NCBI RefSeq assembly: GCF_014042365.1
Contig: NZ_JACEZS010000020.1
Coordinates: forward strand, 1 to 64,000
Reading direction: 5' to 3'
Source: Rugamonas fusca
GTDB taxonomy: Bacteria > Pseudomonadota > Gammaproteobacteria > Burkholderiales > Burkholderiaceae_D
Length of the DNA: 64,000 nt
Shown here: positions 1 through 10,151 of the stretch, piece by piece
Position numbering within the stretch: position 1 is the stretch's first letter
Layout: every line of letters starts with the position of its first letter
Position numbers and translations under genes: made by a program
The notes under the pieces: model-generated
Seen by the model: only the letters and a program-made list of their open reading frames with translations
Told to the model about the DNA's origin: nothing
The model's database searches: none

Positions 1-132
1 GTACTGAGAAAACGGGCGCGACAAGCGTTTGCGGCTAAGGCAGGCAAGAAATTGCGCCTCGATAAAATCGAGGCGCCGGGACAGTATTATCGACTTGACG
101 CTGGTTGGCTAATGGGTGACCCCGGTTCTTAT
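1..132. other. Window edge, non-coding, with a hairpin
   Basis: No convincing gene is seen here. A perfect 10-bp stem (GCGCCTCGAT at 54-63, ATCGAGGCGC at 67-76, AAA loop) lies about 57 bp past the end of the leftward PfkB kinase gene. It could end that transcript, but no T-run follows on either strand, so it is not a classical intrinsic terminator. An open frame across bases 1-51 runs on into the antisense of the kinase and has no recognisable product. Confidence 0.4.
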
Positions 133-1071
133 TTAGTAGCGGTAGCCGAACGCCGCCTCGAAACGGTCCGCGATTTCGGCGGCCGTCATCAGGTGGTTCT
201 GCGCGCCCTTACGCGCGATCTTGATGGCGCCCAACAGGCTGGCCAGGCGGCCCGTCGTCTCCCAGCTCCAGTCGCGCGTGATGCCGAACAGCAGGCCAGC
301 GCGGTAGGCGTCGCCGCAGCCGGTCGGATCGAGCACGGCTTCGGCCTGCACGGCCGGGATTTCGATGCGCTGGCCCTTGGTGTAGATCTCCGAACCCTTG
401 TCGCCGCGCGTGACGATCAGCGCTTCCAGGCGGCTGGCCATGTCCGGCAAGGTCAGGCCGGTGCGGTCCATCAGCAGTTCGATCTCATAGTCGTTGCACG
501 AGACGTAGGTGGCCTTGTCGATGAATTCGATCAGCTGTTCGCCGCTGAACATGGGCAGCTGCTGGCCGGGGTCGAACATGAAGGGGATGCCCAGTTCGGC
601 CAGGTCGGCGGCGTGCTTGAGCATGCCCTCGTGGCCGTCCGGCGAGATGATGGCGACGCGCGCCGGGCCGGCCTTGGCCACCGGGTTCTCGTGCGCGAAC
701 GACATGGCGCCGGGGTGGAAGGCGTTGATCTGGTTGTTGTCGGCGTCGGCCGTCACGAAGCACTGGGCCGTGTAGGCGTCCGGCTTGATCAGGATGTTGT
801 CGGTGGCGATGCCGAACTGGCGCAGGCGCTCCAGGTAAGGGCCGCTGTCCTGGCCCATCACGCCGACGATGCGCGGATCGCCCCCCAGCATCTTCAAGGT
901 GTAGGCGATGTTGCCGGAGCAGCCGCCAAATTCCGTGCGCATGGTGGGCACGAGGAACGATACGTTCACCTTGTGCAGCTGGTCGGCCAGCAGCGTGTCG
1001 CCGAAGCGGCCGCCAAATTGCATGATGGTGTCGATGGCGAGCGAGCCGCAGATCAGGGTGGTCTGGTTCAT
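133..1071 (-). CDS. PfkB-family carbohydrate/adenosine kinase
   Basis: A 312-residue ribokinase-fold (PfkB) sugar or nucleoside kinase that should phosphorylate a hydroxyl with ATP in the cytoplasm. The N-terminal substrate region has FGGCSGNIAY (residues 48-57). The C-terminal PfkB signature reads DPTGCGDAYRAG (248-259), with D254 as catalytic base and the GCGD anion hole. The DPTG-GD-RAG form resembles bacterial adenosine-kinase-type members more than ribokinase or fructokinase, but the substrate cannot be fixed from sequence. It is the last gene of the leftward run, 11 bp after the zinc-ribbon gene, so probably cotranscribed with it. Confidence 0.85.
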   Translation of the reverse strand: MNQTTLICGSLAIDTIMQFGGRFGDTLLADQLHKVNVSFLVPTMRTEFGGCSGNIAYTLKMLGGDPRIVGVMGQDSGPYLERLRQFGIATDNILIKPDAYTAQCFVTADADNNQINAFHPGAMSFAHENPVAKAGPARVAIISPDGHEGMLKHAADLAELGIPFMFDPGQQLPMFSGEQLIEFIDKATYVSCNDYEIELLMDRTGLTLPDMASRLEALIVTRGDKGSEIYTKGQRIEIPAVQAEAVLDPTGCGDAYRAGLLFGITRDWSWETTGRLASLLGAIKIARKGAQNHLMTAAEIADRFEAAFGYRY

Positions 1072-1082
1072 TGGATAGGTCT

Positions 1083-2774
1083 TTACGGATAGAAAACGGC
1101 GATGTGATAGCCGGAAGCCTTGAGCTGCTTGAGCTCAAAGTACAGTTTGATCGATTGTTCGGAGTGGGGCGCGAAGCCCTTGCCCAGGTCCGCGTCCGGG
1201 CCCAGGTAGTCGCGCGGGGTGAACACGCGGCGCAGCACGGCCTTGTCGTTGGCATCGTCGAGCCGCAGCTCGATGTCGGGCCACGCTTGCGCCGTCGTGC
1301 TTTGGTTGCGCAGCAGGGTGGTGAACGAGAACGTGGATTCGCTCAGCGTCTGCAGCTCGCCCTGTTCGATGGTGACATAGTCGATCTGCGCCGGCAGCTC
1401 CACCTTGCAGCCCAGCGCCGTGCACAGCGATTGCAGCGCCGGTTTCAGTTGCGGCACGCTGGCCGCCAGCTGGTTGCGGAAGGTGGTGGCGGCCTGGCCC
1501 ACCAGCGCCCCCACCAGCAGCACCGAGCCGGCGCTCATGGCGATGGTGGCCAGCTTGCCCAGGCGCTGGCGGCGGTGGTGGCGTTTGACGAAGCCCGGTT
1601 CTTCCTGCGCGGTGCCGGCGTCGGCGTCCGCGGCCGTGTCGGCGCTGGCCAGCGCCGGTTCGTCGCGGCTGGCCGTGAGCGGCAGCGGCGCGTCAGTCTG
1701 CGCGCGTGCGGCGGGCGACAGGTCGACCAGTACTTCGTCCTCGTCATCGGCGTCGGACGGGGCGGCCGGTTCGGCGGCGGCCGGTGGCACGGCGGGCTCA
1801 CCCCAGATCGGTTCGCGGCGGCCGTCGGCCCGCGCGTTGGTCGCTGGCTCGCTGGCCGCTTCGATTTCCAGTGCGGATCCGGCATCGGCCATGTCTTCCG
1901 GTTCGAGCTGGAATGCCTCATCCAGCGTGAACGGGGAAAAGTGCTGTGCTTCGGCCACCGGCGGCTCAAGGTCATGCACGGCTGCCGGCGGCGTGAAGCC
2001 GGGTTGCGGTGCTGCTGTGGATGCCGGGATGGCATCGGCGCTGGCGGCCGCCGTGTCACGCGACGCGCTGCCCGGCGCATCCCAGTCCAGTACTTCGGTG
2101 GCCGGCTCAAGATCGACGTCCAGGTCCAGTTCCAGCTTGTCTTCGGCGGGCGCCGGTATGGGGGGCAGCGTGGGCGTGGCGTCGATACCGCTGGCGTAGG
2201 CGGCGGATGGGGGCAGGGCGAATGGCGCCCCGGACGGGGCATACGCTGTTGCCGGTGGCACATAGCCGGTCTCGGCCGGGATGGCTGGCGCGCTCAGGAT
2301 CGACGGCGCCGGCAAGGCATCGGCAACCGCATCAACTTCAGCATGGACAACAGCACCGGCATCGGCTTCGCCGGCGTCGGCCGTTTCGAGGGTGTCCAGT
2401 TCCAGCGGAGCGCCACTGTCCTCGGCCGCCGGCGCCAAGGCCGTGGCGGCGTGGGTGTCGAGCGCGGCCATGGCGGCATCGAACGGGACGGCGGGCGGTA
2501 ATGGAACGGGCGAAGGCGCCGGAGCGGCAGCAGGCGTCGGAGCCGAAGCGGAAGCAACAGCGGGAGCAGGAGCCGCGGCGGCGGCAGCCACAGCGGGAAC
2601 GGGTGTCGGTGCTGGCGCCGGGGCGGGCGGCACGGGCGGCTCCAGCAGGGCCGCATTGCCGTCAAAGACTTCATTGCAGGCGCCGCAGCGCACTATGCCC
2701 CCACGTAATTTCAGCTGGTCATGGGCGACCCGAAATATCGTGTTGCAGTGGGGGCATTTAGTGGCGAGCGCCAT
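1083..2774 (-). CDS. Zinc-ribbon DUF3426 membrane protein
   Basis: A 563-residue protein. The N-terminus carries a MJ0042-type zinc ribbon (CPHC at residues 8-11 and CGAC about residues 31-34). A long Pro/Ala/Glu-rich, low-complexity middle of roughly 320 residues follows. A single transmembrane segment comes after a basic KRHHRRQRLGK stretch, and the C-terminal part resembles DUF3426. The likely topology is zinc ribbon inside and C-terminal domain in the periplasm. Function is unknown. Genes of this kind commonly follow prmA in Burkholderiales, and here prmA lies 12 bp upstream. The low-complexity linker is likely to vary in length between strains. Confidence 0.82.
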   Translation of the reverse strand: MALATKCPHCNTIFRVAHDQLKLRGGIVRCGACNEVFDGNAALLEPPVPPAPAPAPTPVPAVAAAAAAPAPAVASASAPTPAAAPAPSPVPLPPAVPFDAAMAALDTHAATALAPAAEDSGAPLELDTLETADAGEADAGAVVHAEVDAVADALPAPSILSAPAIPAETGYVPPATAYAPSGAPFALPPSAAYASGIDATPTLPPIPAPAEDKLELDLDVDLEPATEVLDWDAPGSASRDTAAASADAIPASTAAPQPGFTPPAAVHDLEPPVAEAQHFSPFTLDEAFQLEPEDMADAGSALEIEAASEPATNARADGRREPIWGEPAVPPAAAEPAAPSDADDEDEVLVDLSPAARAQTDAPLPLTASRDEPALASADTAADADAGTAQEEPGFVKRHHRRQRLGKLATIAMSAGSVLLVGALVGQAATTFRNQLAASVPQLKPALQSLCTALGCKVELPAQIDYVTIEQGELQTLSESTFSFTTLLRNQSTTAQAWPDIELRLDDANDKAVLRRVFTPRDYLGPDADLGKGFAPHSEQSIKLYFELKQLKASGYHIAVFYP

Positions 2775-2786
2775 CGCTGCGGTGGA

Positions 2787-3724
2787 TCAGGCGTCGCGCG
2801 CCGGCGGCACCGTGTCGCTGCCGAGCCGGCCATGCAGGGCGACCCAGCCATCCTGCTCGGCCCACACGCCCAGCTTGATGAACGGCGCGTAGGCGGCCGC
2901 CACTTCCTCGGCCTGGCGCGCCAGCACGCCCGACAGGATCAGCGCGCCGCCGTCGGCCACGCGGCCCGACAACATGGGCGCCATCAGCTTGAGCGGGCTG
3001 GACAGGATGTTGGCCACCACCACGTCGAAACGCTGGTTGGCGTAGGCCGACTGGGCGAACGTGTCGGGCAGGAAGTACTCGACGTCGCACTGGTTGCGCA
3101 CGCCATTGTCGCGCGCCGATTCGATCGCTTGCGGGTCGATGTCCACGCCCGCCACTTGCGCGGCGCCCAGCTTCTTGGCCACCATGGCCAGGATGCCGGA
3201 ACCGCAACCGTAGTCGAGCACGGTCTTGCCGGGTGCCGGATGAGCTTCCAGCCACTCCATGCACAGCCGGGTGGTCGGATGGCTGCCGGTGCCGAAGGCC
3301 AGGCCCGGGTCCAGTTCCAAAATCAGGGCGTCCGGATCGGGCGCCTCGTGCCAGCTGGGCACGACCCAGATGTTCTTGCCAATGTGGATGGGCGCGAATT
3401 GCGACTGGGTCAGGCGCACCCAGTCCTGCTCCTCCACCTTGCGCAGCGTGAACTTGGGCACGCTGGCGAGCTTGATCTGCTCGGCGGCGGCCGCCACGAT
3501 GGCGGCCTGGTCGGCATCCTGCTCCGTCAGCGCGACCACGCGGCTGTGTTCCCACGCCGCTTCCTTGGGCTCCATGCCCGGCTCGCCGAACAGGGGGCGC
3601 TCGGCGTCCGTGCCTTCATCCGCGTCTTCAACGGACACGGACAGGGCGCCCACGTCCATCAGGGCGTCCGACAGGGCTTCGGCGTGGTCACGCGCGATTT
3701 CGATGACGATTTCAGTCCAGCTCA

Positions 3725-3725
<1 letters not shown>
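2787..3725 (-). CDS. prmA: Ribosomal protein L11 methyltransferase
   Basis: A 312-residue PrmA, which trimethylates amino groups of ribosomal protein L11 with S-adenosylmethionine. The N-terminal substrate-recognition domain starts MSWTEIVIEI. The C-terminal class I methyltransferase domain shows the SAM-binding loop VLDYGCGSG and the downstream ANIL motif. The chosen ATG overlaps the accC stop by one base (TAATG), indicating translational coupling. Longer upstream in-frame sequence lies inside accC and is not used. Pairing of prmA with accBC is common in beta- and gammaproteobacteria. Confidence 0.95.
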
Positions 3726-5119
<1,394 letters not shown>

Positions 5120-5227
5120 GATAGGTTCGCGTAGGTCTGTGAGCGCCGGCGGGCCGGCGGCTGCTGTAGAGGGGAGTGCGGGGGGAAAGTCGGCGCGCCC
5201 CGCCGTGGGCGGGGGCAGGCGAGCGAC

Positions 5228-5698
5228 TTAGCCTATCACAAACAGCGGCTGGCCGAATTCGACCGGCTGGCCGTTCTCGACCAGGATCTGGGTAATGGTG
5301 CCGGCCTTGTCGGCGTCGATTTCGTTGAGCAGCTTCATCGCTTCGATGATGCACAGGGTGTCGCCTTCCTTGACGGTGGTGCCCACTTCCACGAACGCCG
5401 GGTTGCCCGGTGCCGAGGAGCGGTAGAAGGTGCCCACCATGGGCGACTTGACCACGTGGCCGGCCGGTTCGGCGGCCACGACGGCAGTGGCGGCGGCTGG
5501 CGCGGCGGCGGCCACAGGGGCGGGGCCAGGCTGGAATTGCTGCTGCAGGCCTTGTGGCTGCATCATCACGACCTGGTTTTGTGCCATGGCCGAGGACTTG
5601 ACGATGCGCACTTTGCTTTCGCCTTCGGTCACTTCCAGTTCAGCGATGTCCGATTCGGCGACCAGGTCGATCAAGGTCTTGAGCTTGCGTAAATCCAT
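5228..5698 (-). CDS. accB: Biotin carboxyl carrier protein of acetyl-CoA carboxylase
   Basis: A 156-residue biotin carrier. It has an N-terminal segment (MDLRKLKTLIDLV), a flexible Ala/Pro/Gln-rich linker (about 45-80) and a C-terminal biotinyl domain. The biotinylation motif is EAMKLLNEI with K122 as acceptor; the residue after KL is Leu where Met is usual. The biotin-lysine ferries CO2 between AccC and the AccAD transferase. It forms the conserved accBC pair, with accC starting 108 bp downstream. Confidence 0.96.
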   Translation of the reverse strand: MDLRKLKTLIDLVAESDIAELEVTEGESKVRIVKSSAMAQNQVVMMQPQGLQQQFQPGPAPVAAAAPAAATAVVAAEPAGHVVKSPMVGTFYRSSAPGNPAFVEVGTTVKEGDTLCIIEAMKLLNEIDADKAGTITQILVENGQPVEFGQPLFVIG

Positions 5699-5789
5699 GT
5701 GTAACCCCCAGGAATTATCTTGTATATGAGTGGGTGCAGCGCCGCCTCATGGGCCACGCCGCGCTAAAATTGCGCGCAGATCGCGTAGA

Positions 5790-6227
5790 TTAACGCCTTT
5801 TAAGGGCGAAGTCGATGGCAAAGCGATATCCCTCGATGCCCAGGCCGCAGATCGTACCGATTGCTATTGCGCTAAGGAAAGAATGGTGGCGAAACGCTTC
5901 GCGCTGGTAAATATTCGATATATGCACTTCAACGAAAGGAATGGCCACACCGGCCAGCGCATCGCGCAGGGCCACGCTGGTGTGGGTCAGTCCACCCGGG
6001 TTGATGACGATGGCGTCCACGCCCTCCGTCCTGGCGGCATGGATGCGGTCGATCAACGCACCTTCGTGGTTGCTCTGAAAACAAGACAGCGTCGCGCCGG
6101 CGGCCGCGACCTGGGCCTGGGCTGCCTGCTCGACGTCGGCCAACGTGCTTGCGCCGTAGACCTCGGGCTCGCGCGTCCCCAGCAAATTCAGGTTGGGGCC
6201 GTTGAGTAACAGGAGGTGTTGTGCCAT
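5790..6227 (-). CDS. aroQ: Type II 3-dehydroquinate dehydratase
   Basis: A 145-residue type II dehydroquinase, catalysing the third shikimate-pathway step (3-dehydroquinate to 3-dehydroshikimate). It shows LNGPNLNLLGTREPEVYG with the catalytic Arg and Tyr, then the NPGGLTHTSVALRDAL block and VEVHISNIYQREAFR. The ATG at 6227 is chosen because MAQHLLLLNGP is the family N-terminus; an upstream in-frame extension adds 15 unconserved residues. Placement just upstream of accBC is common in proteobacteria. Confidence 0.96.
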   Translation of the reverse strand: MAQHLLLLNGPNLNLLGTREPEVYGASTLADVEQAAQAQVAAAGATLSCFQSNHEGALIDRIHAARTEGVDAIVINPGGLTHTSVALRDALAGVAIPFVEVHISNIYQREAFRHHSFLSAIAIGTICGLGIEGYRFAIDFALKRR

Positions 6228-6311
6228 GGATTCAGGACCATTTTCCGCGAAAGTTCCGCATTTTGCCGCCAACGGAGGGCGATGGCAAGAGAAAAAAAAT
6301 GATGAAATTGA

Positions 6312-6860
6312 TTACAGGGCGGCCAGGTCGGCGCGCAATTGATCGAACTTCAAACGGCCTAAATACGTTTTCTTGACTTGTCCATCGGCCCCGATCAATA
6401 CCGTGTATGGCAGGCCGCCGCCGGTGTTGCCGAACTGGCGCGACAGCTCGGTGCCGCCCATGCCGGCCACATAGAGCGGATAGGCGATTTTGAATTTGTT
6501 GGCAAATTCGGCGATATTCGAAGGCGAATCAATGCCTATGCCGATAACTTTCAGCTTCTTGCCGGCATCTCCGGCGGCCAGCGCCGACAGCTCCGGCATC
6601 TCCTGCACGCACGGCGCGCACCACGGGGCCCAGAAATTGACCAGCAAGGCCTGGCCTTTGTACTGGGCCAGGGCCTGGCTGGCGCCGGCCACGTCGGGCA
6701 GCGACTGACTATATAGTGCGTCGACGGGGCCGGTGGCGCCGGGAGCGACCGTGGCCGTCACGGGCGGGGCCGGTTCCTTCTGGTGGGTGCCGACCCAGGC
6801 GCCCATGGCGCCGAACAGCAGGGCGATGACCGAATAGGCGATCAGATTATTTTTCTTCAT
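6312..6860 (-). CDS. TlpA-like membrane-anchored thiol-disulfide oxidoreductase
   Basis: A 182-residue periplasmic thioredoxin-fold protein. An N-terminal signal anchor (about residues 5-24) is followed by a Pro-rich linker and a TlpA/ResA-type domain. The active site is WAPWCAPC with C81 and C84, and the cis-proline loop is GGGLPYTVLIG. It probably reduces periplasmic disulfides or client proteins, for example in cytochrome maturation; the client cannot be told. Its ATG overlaps the stop of the upstream gene as ATGA. Confidence 0.9.
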   Translation of the reverse strand: MKKNNLIAYSVIALLFGAMGAWVGTHQKEPAPPVTATVAPGATGPVDALYSQSLPDVAGASQALAQYKGQALLVNFWAPWCAPCVQEMPELSALAAGDAGKKLKVIGIGIDSPSNIAEFANKFKIAYPLYVAGMGGTELSRQFGNTGGGLPYTVLIGADGQVKKTYLGRLKFDQLRADLAAL

Positions 6861-7516
6861 GTTGGAGTATCAACTTTCTCGTCGGGGTGGGTACTGCTGA
6901 TCAGGAGCGCGCGCACGGTGGCCAGGTCGGCGCGCATCAGCTTGCCGTCGGCGCGCACTTTCTGGGCGCCGCGCAGATCGTCCAGCTCGTACAGGGCCGC
7001 GTGCACGCCTTCCTGCTGCCACAGGAAGCTGACCACTTCCACCGGGTCGAACCGGGGCCCCTTGAAGTGGGGCGCTTCCGAAAAGTCCAGCGTCAGGTTC
7101 TGGTTCAGCAGGAAGATTTCCACTTCCTTGGCGCTGTCGGCGAACAACTGTAAATGAATGTCGTCGTGGGGGCCGGCCGTGCCGTTGAGCACGGAGCCGG
7201 TCAGGTAGGGGCTGAACTTGTCCAGCAACTCCATCACTTGCAGCGCCGCCGTGCGCAGGCGGAACAAATGGGCGGGCTGGGTGTCGGCATGGAACAGGGC
7301 CTGGTACAGGCGCACTTCCAGTTCGATTTCCGTGTCGGACGGTAATAGATTGGCGGGCAACATATTAATATTGCCGTGCGCCTCGCCCAGCACCTGGCGC
7401 GCGGCCTTGCGTTTGGCGTTGTCGTACTCGGCCCCGTCCTGGGCTATGAGCCGGGCGGCGGCGGCGGCTATTTCCGCGCGCAACTGCCGGGCTTCGTCGT
7501 TTGGCTTGGGCATCAT
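6857..7516 (-). CDS. Conserved hypothetical protein, possible degenerate nucleotidyltransferase fold
   Basis: A 219-residue soluble protein with no confident family. It starts MMPKPNDEARQLRAEIAAAAARL with a predicted helical N-terminal half. The central GSVLNGTAGPHDDIHLQLF recalls the GS-x9-DxD pattern of minimal nucleotidyltransferases, but the second acid is His, so catalysis of that type is doubtful. Two adjacent ATGs (7516 and 7513) could start it; longer upstream extension runs into mpl on the other strand. It is the first gene of the leftward run and is coupled to the TlpA-like gene by an ATGA overlap. Confidence 0.7.
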   Translation of the reverse strand: MMPKPNDEARQLRAEIAAAAARLIAQDGAEYDNAKRKAARQVLGEAHGNINMLPANLLPSDTEIELEVRLYQALFHADTQPAHLFRLRTAALQVMELLDKFSPYLTGSVLNGTAGPHDDIHLQLFADSAKEVEIFLLNQNLTLDFSEAPHFKGPRFDPVEVVSFLWQQEGVHAALYELDDLRGAQKVRADGKLMRADLATVRALLISSTHPDEKVDTPT

Positions 7517-7568
7517 GGGGCAAATGATACCTTGAATAGTCAAAAGGGGAAAAACCGCCGGCGTCAGG

Positions 7569-7574
7569 TAAAAT
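7569..7574 (+). promoter_or_regulatory. Putative -10 box for mpl operon
   Basis: TAAAAT in the context GGTAAAATCC, 35 bp before the mpl start and inside the divergent gap to the leftward operon. Near-identical GGTAAAATCC precedes the acyltransferase gene at 39571. No clear -35 box is seen at the expected spacing. Confidence 0.35.
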
Positions 7575-7609
7575 CCCATCTCTGACCATCGTCCCACCGA
7601 CTTTATCAC

Positions 7610-8980
7610 ATGCATATTCATATCCTCGGCATCTGCGGCACCTTCATGGGGGGGCTGGCCGTGCTGGCCAAGCAGGCCGGCCACCGCGTCACCGGCTGCG
7701 ACGCCAATGTCTACCCGCCCATGAGCACCCAGCTGGAAGCCCAGGGCATCGAGCTGATCCAGGGGTTCGGCGCCGAGCAGGTGCAGCTCAAGCCTGATTT
7801 GTACGTGGTGGGCAACGTGGTTACGCGCGGCAATCCGCTGATTGAGGAAATCCTCAACCGCAGCCTGCCCTATGTGTCGGGCCCGCAGTGGATAGGCGAA
7901 CATATATTACGCAACAAGTGGGTGCTGGCCGTGGCCGGCACGCACGGCAAGACGACCACCTCGGCCATGCTGGCCTGGATCCTGGAAGACGCCGGCTACG
8001 CGCCCGGCTTCCTGATCGGCGGCGTGCCCGTCAACTTCGGCATTTCGGCCCGCTTGTCTGGCCCCGGCGTGGATTCGGACTTCTTCGTGATCGAGGCCGA
8101 CGAGTACGACACGGCCTTCTTCGACAAGCGCAGCAAGTTCGTGCACTACCATGCCAAGACGGCCATCCTGAATAACCTGGAATACGATCACGCCGACATC
8201 TTCCCCGATCTGGCCGCCATCGAGACCCAGTTCCACCACCTGGTGCGCACCGTGCCCGGCATTGGCCGGCTCATCGTCAATGGCGATGAAGCGTCGCTGC
8301 AGCGGGTGCTGCAACGGGGCTGCTGGAGCGAGCGCGAAACCTTCGGCCTGGCCGACGGCGTCAACTGGACCCTGCGCGAGCATGACGATGGCAGCTTCGA
8401 CGTGATCTTCAACGGCGAACCATCCGGCACCGTGCGCTGGCAGCTCACGGGCAAGCACAACCGCGCCAACGCGCTGGCCGCCATCGCCGCCGCCCGCCAC
8501 GTGGGCGTGCCCGTGGCGCAGGCCGCCCAATCGCTGGCCAGGTTCCAGAGCGTCAAGCGGCGCATGGAAGTGCGCGGCGTCGTCAACGATGTCACCGTGT
8601 ACGACGACTTCGCCCACCACCCGACGGCCATCGCCACCACGGTGGGTGGCCTGCGCCAGAAGCTGGGCAAGGCCAGCCGCATCCTGGCCGTGCTGGAACC
8701 GCGTTCCAACACCATGAAACTGGGCGCCATGAAGGATGCGCTGCCCGGCAGCCTGGCGGACGCCGACCGCGTGTTCGGCTACGGCAGCCAGCAGGCGCTG
8801 GGCTGGAGCCTGGGCGACGCGCTGGCGCCGCTGGGCGAGCGCGCCAGCGCCTATGAAGACCTCGATGCGCTGGTGGCCGCCATTGCCGCCGCCGCCCGTC
8901 CCGGCGACCATATCGTGGTGATGAGCAACGGCGGCTTCGGCGGCGTGCACCAGAAGATCCTGCAGGCGCTGGCCCAATGA
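7610..8980 (+). CDS. mpl: UDP-N-acetylmuramate--tripeptide ligase (murein recycling)
   Basis: A 456-residue Mur-ligase-family enzyme that joins the recycled murein tripeptide L-Ala-gamma-D-Glu-meso-DAP to UDP-MurNAc. The N-terminus MHIHILGICGTFMGGLA is characteristic of Mpl rather than MurC. The ATP loop is GTHGKTTTSAM, followed by the metal/ligand block EADEYDTAFFDKRSKF and the DHADIF segment. It is first in a rightward run whose next gene overlaps its end by four bases (ATGA). Confidence 0.96.
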   Translation: MHIHILGICGTFMGGLAVLAKQAGHRVTGCDANVYPPMSTQLEAQGIELIQGFGAEQVQLKPDLYVVGNVVTRGNPLIEEILNRSLPYVSGPQWIGEHILRNKWVLAVAGTHGKTTTSAMLAWILEDAGYAPGFLIGGVPVNFGISARLSGPGVDSDFFVIEADEYDTAFFDKRSKFVHYHAKTAILNNLEYDHADIFPDLAAIETQFHHLVRTVPGIGRLIVNGDEASLQRVLQRGCWSERETFGLADGVNWTLREHDDGSFDVIFNGEPSGTVRWQLTGKHNRANALAAIAAARHVGVPVAQAAQSLARFQSVKRRMEVRGVVNDVTVYDDFAHHPTAIATTVGGLRQKLGKASRILAVLEPRSNTMKLGAMKDALPGSLADADRVFGYGSQQALGWSLGDALAPLGERASAYEDLDALVAAIAAAARPGDHIVVMSNGGFGGVHQKILQALAQ

Positions 8981-9555
8981 TCCTTTATCTGCACGGATTC
9001 CGTTCCTCGCCCCGCTCCATGAAGGCGCGCCTGGTGGGCGAGCGCATGCAGGCGCTGGGCCTGGGTGCCGACTACCTGTGTCCGCAACTGCCCGCTTCGC
9101 CCGAGGCGGCCATGAAACTGGCGCTGGACCTGGTGGACGGCGTGCCGGCCCATGAGCTGGCCCTGATCGGTTCCTCGCTGGGCGGCTATTACGCCACCTG
9201 GCTGGCTGAAAAACTCGGTTGCCGCGCGGCCGTACTGAACCCGGCCGTTGTCCCCATGCTGGACCTGGAACCCTACGTGGGCGTGGGTACGCAATACCAT
9301 ACCGACGAGCCGTTCGAATTCAAGCGCGAGTACATAGCGGAGCTGCAAGCGCTGGCCGTGCCGCGCATCACGCGGCCGGAACGCTACTTCCTGCTGGCGG
9401 CCACCGGCGACGAAGTGCTGGACTACCGCGACATGGTGGCCCACTACGGGGGCGCGGCCCAGCATGTGATCGCCGGCAGCGACCACGCCATTTCCGGCTT
9501 CGCCGATTATGTGGCGCCGGTGCTGGCGTTCTGCGGCGTCGGGGCGGGCCGGTGA
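8977..9555 (+). CDS. YqiA/YcfP-type alpha/beta-hydrolase
   Basis: A 192-residue small esterase-like alpha/beta-hydrolase of the YqiA (UPF0227) type. It begins MILYLHGFRSSP with the oxyanion region. The nucleophile elbow is IGSSLGG (Ser67). A likely acid lies in GDEVLDYRDM and the His in GSDHAIS. The natural substrate is unknown; short-chain esters are typical in vitro substrates of the family. It is coupled upstream to mpl (ATGA) and downstream to ubiC (GTGA). Confidence 0.88.
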   Translation: MILYLHGFRSSPRSMKARLVGERMQALGLGADYLCPQLPASPEAAMKLALDLVDGVPAHELALIGSSLGGYYATWLAEKLGCRAAVLNPAVVPMLDLEPYVGVGTQYHTDEPFEFKREYIAELQALAVPRITRPERYFLLAATGDEVLDYRDMVAHYGGAAQHVIAGSDHAISGFADYVAPVLAFCGVGAGR

Positions 9556-10151
9556 GGGCGCCCACGCTGCGGCAGGCGCACTGGTATGGCCACGTCAACG
9601 CGCTCAACGCGCCGCCGGCACTGCGGCACTGGCTCACGGGCGGCGGTTCGCTCACGGCCAAGCTCAAGGACCACAGCCAGGCGTTCCGCGTGCAGTGCCT
9701 GCACCAGCGTCCGGGGCGCTGCCTGACGGACGAGACGGCGGCCATCGGCCTGCACCGTCCTGGACGCGTGTGGGAACGCGAAGTGCTGCTGCGGTGTGAT
9801 AATAGGCCCGTCGTGTTCGGCCACACGGTGGTGCCGATGTCGGCCACGGCCACGGACTGGCCCCTGTTCAGCGCGCTGGGCGAACGCTCGCTGGGTTCGA
9901 CCCTGTTCGGCGACCCGCTGGTGCGGCGCGGAGCATTGCAATATGCGCGCTTGCGCGCAGGCCATCCGCTGATGCAGCGCGCCAGTGCCGCGCTGGAGCT
10001 GGACCGGCCACAGATTTTATATGCGCGGCGTTGCCTGTACCGGCGCCGCCAGGGCATGTTGCTGGTGACGGAAGTGTTCCTGCCGGCCGTGCTGGAGCTG
10101 GTGCTCCAAACGAAACCGATCACAACGATAACGAATAGAAACGAGCAATGA
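9552..10151 (+). CDS. ubiC: Chorismate--pyruvate lyase
   Basis: A 199-residue chorismate lyase, removing pyruvate from chorismate to give 4-hydroxybenzoate, the ubiquinone ring precursor. Family blocks include the WEREVLLRCD segment with its conserved Arg, FGHTVVP, LFGDP and the C-terminal TEVFLP Glu. The GTG at 9552 is chosen because it overlaps the hydrolase stop as GTGA and gives the expected length; longer frames read into the hydrolase gene. Its own stop overlaps the ribonuclease ATG (ATGA). Confidence 0.92.
   Translation: MRAPTLRQAHWYGHVNALNAPPALRHWLTGGGSLTAKLKDHSQAFRVQCLHQRPGRCLTDETAAIGLHRPGRVWEREVLLRCDNRPVVFGHTVVPMSATATDWPLFSALGERSLGSTLFGDPLVRRGALQYARLRAGHPLMQRASAALELDRPQILYARRCLYRRRQGMLLVTEVFLPAVLELVLQTKPITTITNRNEQ

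Noticed and set aside
54..76. 10-bp stem hairpin as a terminator of the kinase operon
   Set aside because: No T-run follows on either strand, so it is recorded only as a hairpin in the edge region.
52..1092. Open frame on the plus strand across the kinase gene
   Set aside because: It is antisense to a clear PfkB kinase and its translation has no family features.
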